The notes under the pieces are model-generated. The model made no database searches, had not been told where the DNA came from, and worked only from the letters and a program-made list of their open reading frames with translations. DNA of 64,000 nucleotides. It comes from Zoroaster sp. YZ-2022. Taxonomy: Eukaryota > Echinodermata > Asteroidea > Forcipulatida > Zoroasteridae. The DNA lies in assembly GCA_029582265.1 (NCBI GenBank), contig CM055837.1:14030777-14094776 (forward strand), given 5' to 3'. Position 1 is the stretch's first letter, and each line of letters starts with the position of its first letter. Below, one piece after another: positions 57,746 through 64,000 of this stretch. The position numbers and the translations under genes are program-made.

Positions 57746-57908
57746 TATTATGTCAATATCTTCCTTATTTGGGGGGAGGGGAGGAGTGGCACTAGTCAGA
57801 AGTCACTGAAACAAAACATGCCTTATAGCCAGGGATATCACCCAATGATATGACACAACCTGGGAAGCTGCATGCAGTCTAGAGATCACTAGATGAGGAA
57901 TACCTCAC

Positions 57909-58114
57909 CGTTAATTCTGTAGAGACATCCAATCTACTGAACCTATACAATATGACATGTCCGCTAGCTCCAGCTACAGCTAGTAGTCGGCTCTCTTGAC
58001 ATAACTTGACCATCTGGATAGCAAATGGTTCCTCATCACCATCTAGACTACGAGCTTGTTTCTTCTTCTCGAATACTTTGGCTGTCTTCAGTTTGTACAG
58101 TACTTGTAACATTA
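57909..58114 (-). CDS. STXBP5: Tomosyn exon (LQVLYKLKTAKVFEKK)
   Basis: 206 nt lie between CTCTACAG and AACG|GTGAGG. The peptide MLQVLYKLKTAKVFEKKKQ, then EEPFAIQMVKLCQESRLLAV and HVILYRFSRLDVSTELT matches tomosyn WD40 strands nearly residue for residue. It enters in phase 1 and ends in phase 0. Confidence 0.95.
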
Positions 58115-58637
58115 CTGTAGAGATTGACAGATAAAACAAAGATGATCAACATCTTGAAAACTCATTAAGTTTAACTGTTCCTTTGTAGGCAAAAACAAAT
58201 GAGTTACATTGGAGTTGCTTAAAGTTGAACAGAAAGGATAAATATATACATATGACTTTCCCAAACAAAATATGATATAAAAAAAGTTAACTTGGATTTA
58301 CTACAAATTAATATTAAATTAGGTATTACTTATTTATAAAAAATTCCAATGAATTATAAATTCTACATTATCACTTAACTGTTATAACACACATCTTACC
58401 AAAACAAAAAACAACAAACAACAAATAATGCAACGTTGCAGTAAACAGAGCCCCACTCACTGAATGATATCATAAACACTATATTGGTATGCTGAAATTC
58501 AGTACACTCTGCAGAATATTCTTTGTTGACTAAGTAGTGATCTACTTGATCCCTTGACCGGCAACATACTACATGAAGGCAGTAGTGGGAGCTGTGCCTA
58601 TTAAGACTCATTCCTGTATTTTAACTGTTTTTAGACA
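58115..58637. other. Intron sequence without features
   Basis: Nothing recognised up to the piggyBac-like element. Confidence 0.45.
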
Positions 58638-58989
58638 TTAACTCTTTCCTGCCGGTGCGCCATTTTATCGGCTCATGCCAGTGCCGTAATTTGACGATAA
58701 GCCGATTTATCGGCTCAACATGACGTACATGTACCCGACAATGGGTCTTGTTTTGACTTGTTTTGACAACCAATAAGAATTCAAGGTCATGCACTCCCAA
58801 TGCAAAATTAGCTAATAAATATTGATTGTTGACAATGAGCACAGACAAAATACTACTCTGAGAGCTTCGATTGTGTTCATTAAGTACACATGTGGTTTAC
58901 ACACACATATTTAAAAATGGCGGCCTTCATGAAACTCACAACAATTGATGCGCAACGTACAATGTATGCTATTTTCTTGGAATTATGAC

Positions 58990-59385
58990 ATGGGCAGTGC
59001 TGATGGAGATGATGGTGACAATGTTGACTTTGAACACCCTGACAGTGACGGAAGTTTTGATTTTCAGGGTAAAAACGACAGTAAAAGCTCCGAATCTGAG
59101 GTCGTATGTACCGATTGCGATAGCGATAGGCCTATACTATACATGGCACCATGGCGCGACCGTGACAGCAAGCAATGCCCCCAGGCTAATTGTGCTCATA
59201 GGACCAGCAATAGGGCGAGTAACAACAGCAAAATTTGGACAGATGTTACACATGATAATAATGATTCTACCAGCTGTTCAAATATTAACAAATTATTAAT
59301 AATTTCCACACTAGACCTTGATTGTTTACATTATTGCATAACAGAAACAATATACAGTATGTTGTATCAAGGTTGCATATTATGA
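58990..59385 (+). pseudogene. Possible piggyBac transposase N-terminal remnant
   Basis: From ATG at 58990 the frame reads MGSADGDDGDNVDFEHPDSD and SSESEVVCTDCDSDRP, an acidic Asp/Ser-rich stretch like the N-terminus of piggyBac-type transposases. It soon loses any resemblance and ends at 59383-59385. No catalytic domain follows. Confidence 0.4.
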
Positions 59386-59814
59386 TTTTTGTTATATAAA
59401 CGGGGATTACAAAACATTATGGGTAATATTATTATGCCCCGACATATTCTGACATAAACCACTTTTGTTTATCATACAATGCATATTTGAAGACTTTCAA
59501 GCAATAACTTGCAGATTTATTGATATTTATTCTGAGGAATGATAAACATAAGTTTATATTTGGATGGCTGCAATGCATTATGGTTAATCCCAAGATGATC
59601 CTCATCTCAATATTCACACCCAGTGAGTCATAACCTTTATGACTCACTCTCTTCAATTGGCAAAAGATAAACAATTTATTCATTATTTCCACACTTGACC
59701 TTGATTATTTATAGTATCAAATTACAATAATAAACTAGATATAAGTTTTTGTCACAACAAAAACAAGGTGTTCGGTTGAAGTTAAAATGGTTACGTCATT
59801 AATTCGAAGTGTTG

Positions 59815-60165
59815 GAGATTTATAAGTACATGGACCAAGAATAAAGTATATGAAATTTCAGAGTTCTAATTTATGTGAATGAGGAAGATAATACGTCACA
59901 GTGAACATGCTGTAAAAAATAATAGGAAAGTTTTATAAGTACATGGACCAAGAATAAAGTATTTGAAATTTCAGAGGTTTTATAAGTACATGGACCAAAA
60001 ATAAAGTATTTGAAATTTCAGAGAAGTTCTAATTCATGTGAATGAGGAAAACAATATGTCACAGTGAACATGCTGTAAAAATAATAGGAAGGTTTTATAA
60101 GTACATGGACCAAGAATAAAGTATTTGAAAATTATAGAGAAGTTCTAATTTATGTAAATAAAATG
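59815..60165. repeat. Imperfect direct repeats (TTATAAGTACATGGACCAAG)
   Basis: Four copies of TTATAAGTACATGGACCAAR followed by AATAAAGTATTTGAAATTTC stand at about 59820, 59933, 59972 and 60095, two of them trailed by GAATGAGGAA and GTCACAGTGAACATGCTGTA. Confidence 0.85.
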
Positions 60166-61099
60166 GGGAAAAAAGTGTATAATTTTGGAGTAGCTGGACC
60201 ATTGAAATTGAAAAGGGCATTGGTTGTTTTCAAAATTGCACACAATTATTCTTGACAAAATCCTTCCTCCATGATGTGACTGTTTCATTATCTCAATAAA
60301 GGTGCTGATATTTGTTTCTGGGCTACTTTAGTGAGAAAATTAAGTGCCACTATAAAGTAAACTGCAATGCAGCCATCAGGTATGTCTTATTGTATTGGTA
60401 GGTCCCTACTGCCTAACGACTAACGTTAATGAGGAAATATTTTCAATAACTTTTAGTTTCTTAAATTTACACAAATAATTAATATAATGATGAAAGTTGC
60501 ACACCAATAGCATCATGGACGTCTTTGCAAGGGATTAGATTAATATTTGTTTTTTAAATTAATATTACTACACACAAGGTCAGTCACTAACAGTCATAAG
60601 AATCTGACTTCCTTCCTCAATTATTAATAATAATATTGAAGTACATCATTCACTATGTGTATGTGTGGTACTGCCTACTGGTAAGCCTACATTTGTACAA
60701 ACTACGAAGTAAACTCACCAAAACCTAACTAGCCCCATATCAAATTCCTCCAAATCAACATGCCATTTTGTCAACAAACGCCGATTTGACAGTGTAAGTG
60801 TGAAGGGTACCATCGGAAGGGTATACCGTCGTGTGCACATGTACGTAAGCTTGTTTACAAAAATCATCAACTTTGACCAATTTTTAAAAAGTAATTTCTA
60901 CGCTGATTTCACCTTTTTACTTACACCATAGTAAGAAGCACCAATCAGGTGTCTGCAGATGACTTCGATGTGCTTGTGAAAACTTTGAATCAGTAGAAAA
61001 GTGGAATGAATTTTCGTTACCTTTTACAGCGATATGCTCCACAAACGCGTTATAAGTTTATAAATATATGTGATGATCAGCGCCACCAAGTGACCACTA

Positions 61100-61622
61100 A
61101 AAGTTTTGAAATTCAACAAACTCAAATAAAATAATTATTAAAAGGCACACAAATCAGTAAAGCAGGTGCCCAGGTGGACATCTCTCGGTGAAACCCCTCT
61201 TACATTCCATGTCCACTATTAAGCAATCCGATTAGCGTAACGGGAAACTTCACGCTAAACTTGGCATTGATAGGATAAGACGAATTAATTTCTTTTGCAC
61301 CGATTGTGTAAAGACCACTAAAGTTGTATAGCGCCTCTATAGTTAGAATTTCTAACGCACAATCGTGGACACTGAATGTGGGTCATTATGTATGTTGGCT
61401 TGACGTCATCATGACGTCACTGTTGCGGTTTCCTGATTATCATGACGTCACTAGGTTTCATCTACAAGTTAAGGTCTAACTATGTGTGAAGTTTGAAGGT
61501 TCTTTAAACTTGGCAAGTATGTTTTTGTTAGCGGACAAGATTGGGGAGAAGAAGAAGAAGAAGAAGTAAAAAAAAAAAACGTACAAAAACAATAGGTGTT
61601 TCGGGCACATACCCGAACACCT
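61100..61622. mobile_element. Hairpin-ended repeat family, inverted copy
   Basis: Its right end reads AACAATAGGTGTTTCGGGCA, then CATACCCGAACACCTA, the reverse complement of the start of the 34440 copy. It is preceded by GAAGAAGAAGAAG and by text related to 34520-34600. The left limit is not clear. It has no 149-bp array. Confidence 0.65.
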
Positions 61623-61707
61623 AAAAACAATTCCGTCCATACACGTGAAATAATTCTGGGTAGAAAGAGTTAATGCTTTGACACTATGATAATGACATCT
61701 GTCTCAC

Positions 61708-61748
61708 CTTGAGATGCATCCCAGAACTTGATTGTACCATCTGCGTGC
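61708..61748 (-). CDS. STXBP5: Tomosyn exon (HADGTIKFWDAS), 41 nt
   Basis: TTCTGCAG acceptor and CAAG|GTGAGA donor bound 41 nt. The peptide HADGTIKFWDASQ with TG from the upstream exon gives the WD40 signature TGHADG(S/T)IKFWDAS of tomosyn. Phases (2 in, 1 out) agree with both neighbours. Confidence 0.94.
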
Positions 61749-61837
61749 CTGCAGAAGAAAACATGAATTGAATTTGATTGAAAAACTTAAAATGAATGAA
61801 TTTGATTTCATTTTTGCCTTTTACTGAAGTAAAAATC

Positions 61838-61915
61838 CCCTGGTAAACCCATAACCTCCTGCTTACTAATGCAGACATCTTAGCCTCTCTACCACCAAGC
61901 TTGCCTGATAGGCTG
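61838..61915 (-). mobile_element. tRNA-like SINE head (same family as 19684-19840)
   Basis: On the minus strand TTGGTGGTAGAGAGGCTAAG and GGAGGTTATGGGTTTACC take the A- and B-box places. Flanking text (GGACTCTAG..., ATGTCTGCATTAGTAAGC) aligns with the copy at 19738-19840. The tail continues to about 61800 as GGCAAAAATGAAATCAAATTC. Confidence 0.65.
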
Positions 61916-61963
61916 ACTAGAGTCCTTTATAAAACTCACACACAAATCCTTTTTAATACAATC

Positions 61964-62170
61964 AGTGGAACACACATCATGTGTCATTCACTAGTTTTGC
62001 CATTGCACTTTTGTTCCAAAATTTACTCCAACAGATCATTCTATCAGTAAGCTTGTTTTTTCCTACTGGGATGCTCACAGTTCAACCTCTTCCCCAATGC
62101 TTTCGAGCAGTAGAAAAAAGTTGCGATCCAATAAACAAACTTTTCAACAAAATGGCATTCAAAAACAATT
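61964..62170. repeat. Interspersed repeat (paralogue at 9958-10190)
   Basis: Shares GGAACACACATCA, CACTAGTTTTG and ordered diverged blocks with 9958-10190. Class unknown. Confidence 0.5.
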
Positions 62171-62780
62171 TCAGTTAGAAAACCTTCTCAAACTCTTTGA
62201 TAAGTTCAAGGAGGCAAGTGAGCAGCAGGGATGCAACCACAAGCATTTCTGGTTCTCATTTCAAATTACTTTATTTAATACTTCATCCAATGGATAGTTG
62301 TAACATTGTAGAACAGCCAATTATTATGTAAAAATTAACTTGCATTTGTATCACTGTTTGATATCAAATTACAAGGATCTATGTGTGAGCTATATAAAAT
62401 AAATGTTGAGTGTTTTTCTTATTTGTATATTGTGGGTACCACAATTTGCATTAATATGAATGGTATTTGAGTGCACCATCTCTTAATAAGAGTACATTTA
62501 AATCAGTGTTTGATAGTACTTCAGATGTTACTAATTCCTTCTGAGAACTGTGTTTCCATACATGTAATGGTGGATTTGAACCTAAACCGGGTTCCCTACA
62601 GCATGTTGTCACCATTAGGCTCTCATTTGAAGCAATGAAGGGTCATGCATGGGAAATAAGCACAATTCAACAATGTAGGTTTTAATCTACTTGTGATAGC
62701 AGTCATAAGGGCAATGACATTACTATCATCCAATGCTACTGTAAATGTCAAGCTTTATGTGTTAAGGATGTATGATATAC
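62171..62780. other. Intron sequence without features
   Basis: Only a weak similarity to the foldback outer arm (ATTACAAGGATCTATGTGTG near 62368) is seen. Confidence 0.4.
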
Positions 62781-62848
62781 CCTGTGATGACGATTTCCTG
62801 CTCACTGCTCCCACCACTTCCCCATCCTCCACCTTTTACTGGCCAGTT
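62781..62848 (-). CDS. STXBP5: Tomosyn exon (NWPVKGGGWGSGG), 68 nt
   Basis: TTTTTTCAG acceptor and ACAGG|GTATAT donor bound 68 nt, phase 0 in and 2 out. The peptide NWPVKGGGWGSGGSSEQEIV then ITG matches the family stretch (E)WPxxGGxWG...EI(I/V)ITGH that precedes the HADG strand. Confidence 0.92.
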
Positions 62849-63910
62849 CTGAAAAAATAATCATTAATAATACATCATCACACTGACATTGCTAATAGAA
62901 ATATCATTTGTACAAATATATCATCTGTACAAACATATCAAACTCTTGTGATAATGACAACAAATGTATGACAAAACTAAAACACCTGCATCTACAGTGC
63001 AACACAGTATAACTGTCCAAATGGTGGTATTTATACACAACACAGCATTTTAGGCTGTTATTTAAATTTGTTTTGCACGACCAACTTCAAACTTTCACAA
63101 GTGAATAAGTACACATCAAGACAAACTCAAATAAATTTTTTAATATTTAATGAGGTAATTAGCATAAATTAGCATATCGCGAAGTCAAAAAACAGTAAAA
63201 TAGAAGTTTCTCAAGAATGGCTTTGTGGATTTCCTTCATTTTTTCACAGTTTATTTATATTATCATTTGTAATAACTTTGTAAGAGGAATTAAATTTTTT
63301 TTTTTTTACTTTTTGAGGTATGGGTAAATAATACATAAAAAGTATACATCAATATAAAGGAAATAATAAAAAACTTGGATTTTCAAAAACAAATAAAAAA
63401 GCAAAAAACACAAGATTAGAGGATGTATAATAAGTCTGTAAGACACAATGTTGATATCTCTTTTGATATTAGCATGGCATACTCTTATTAAAATTTGGGA
63501 AAAAATATATGCGATTTTTTAGCATTTTTGGCCAATTGGCTACACAACATACAAAATATTTTAGTGTACATGATTTGTGGATTATATTGATTTGTTATCA
63601 ATACATGTAGTCATCAAACATGTAATACAGTATTTCTGAAACCCTTATAGCTATAAGCATGGGGATTTTTGCATTTGAAAGATTGGGTCAATTTATGTGG
63701 GTATGGATATTTTCACATGCATAGCTTGCTACTGTCAACAGAGGGCGCAAGTCAAGTTTTTGGACAGTTATGCTGTATTGCACTGTAAGCTTCTCACTTA
63801 AGATTACACTCAAATTACAAATGCCCACTTGCAAGTTTAAGGGCCTTATGCAGTATAAAGATTGACTCAACCATAATTCATGAAATGTGTCAAGCATATA
63901 ATAGCTGTTA
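62849..63910. other. Intron sequence without features
   Basis: AT-rich with a T tract at 63295-63306. Nothing recognised. Confidence 0.5.
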
Positions 63911-63964
63911 TTTCTTCAGTTCATCTAGCTTGCTCTTTGCACCTGGACAGACAAAATCATAGAG
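63911..63964 (-). CDS. STXBP5: Probable tomosyn exon with unusual donor
   Basis: A good acceptor (TTTTTACAG) opens in phase 0 with LYDFVCPGAKSKLDELKK, which would place KK directly before NWPVKGG, as in the family's (S)KKEWP junction. It is exactly 54 nt, so the phase fits. However, the next bases are TAACAG, with no GT donor, and TAA would be a stop. A non-canonical splice, a base error or a false exon are all possible. Confidence 0.45.
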
Positions 63965-64000
63965 CTGTAAAAATTAAGGCAAGGTTATTACAGTGCTAAA

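Larger units (their letters stand above)
58642..61669 (+). mobile_element. piggyBac-like element (TTAA target)
   Basis: TTAA stands at 58638-58641 and 61670-61673. The ends are CTCTTTCCTGCCGGTGCGCC and, inverted, CTCTTTCTACCCAGAATTAT. TTAA plus a CYCTTT...TGCC-type terminus points to piggyBac. The interior has a short acidic ORF, a direct-repeat zone (59815-60165) and a copy of the hairpin-ended family at its right end. It is not autonomous. Confidence 0.7.
9777..63964 (-). other. STXBP5: Tomosyn gene (syntaxin-binding protein 5 family), 3' half
   Basis: The minus strand carries 17 placed exons between 62848 and 9777. Their phases all agree and they total 2253 nt, exactly 751 codons with the stop. 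The order is the end of the WD40 propeller region (GHADGTIKFWDAS), a proline/serine-rich loop, more propeller strands (YLQKTCLLNMGTPDLYG), a variable linker, a Ser/Arg stretch (RSRSSSIS), late propeller strands and the C-terminal R-SNARE-like helix ending DKKWYQF. Tomosyns bind syntaxin and SNAP-25 through this helix and inhibit SNARE assembly and exocytosis; that is family knowledge. The 5' part lies beyond 64000. The introns host nearly all mobile elements and arrays in the window. Whether the orthologue is STXBP5 or STXBP5L is not meaningful here, because invertebrates usually have one gene. Confidence 0.93.

Overview
The window is animal nuclear DNA. It is AT-rich and intron-rich, with GT-AG splice sites, tRNA-derived SINEs, long minisatellites, a Ty3-type LTR retrotransposon, a Penelope-like element and several DNA transposons. 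The one host gene recognised encodes a tomosyn (syntaxin-binding protein 5 family) very like the vertebrate proteins, so a marine invertebrate deuterostome is the best guess. The species cannot be named from this sequence.

Host gene: tomosyn lies on the minus strand and covers almost the whole window. Its 5' half (most of the WD40 propellers) is beyond position 64000. Its stop codon is at 9777-9779. Seventeen exons (62848 down to 9777) were placed by splice sites, reading phase and similarity. Together they give 2253 nt, exactly 751 codons, ending in an R-SNARE-like tail with C-terminus DKKWYQF. Two optional in-frame pieces (75 nt and 24 nt) sit in the variable linker, and one further upstream exon (63911-63964) is likely but lacks a normal donor.

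Layout by position: 1-9776 is the 3' flank, with three MITE/foldback elements, an inverted minisatellite and one speculative first exon. 9777-11456 holds the last two exons and a 21-bp minisatellite. 11500-19840 is a SINE-derived locus in which a 13-bp minisatellite expanded and a 7.2-kb Ty3-type element then inserted. 20105-24275 holds four exons, an 85-copy 17-bp array and a Harbinger-like MITE. 24290-27105 is a nest of foldback elements with a TA-flanked transposon inside. 27765-32954 holds exons and the variable linker. 34440-35640 is a hairpin-ended family with a 149-bp array. 40404-40575 is an exon. 40710-51932 is a transposon cluster: a hAT element carrying a Penelope-like element, a 2.2-kb tandem duplication of their right parts, and a complete 4.9-kb TIR transposon coding for a DUF7869-like protein. 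52885-64000 holds the upstream exons, a 3.1-kb 43-bp array, a piggyBac-like element and more SINEs.

The most interesting item is the 47040-51932 transposon. It ties an orphan protein family with plausible DDE-type acidic residues to defined inverted termini (TGTGATGCGATCTG...) and a TATA target duplication. Next is the Ty3 element, which carries an extra two-finger C2H2 ORF downstream of integrase and the same ~21-nt repeat at three places in its coding region.
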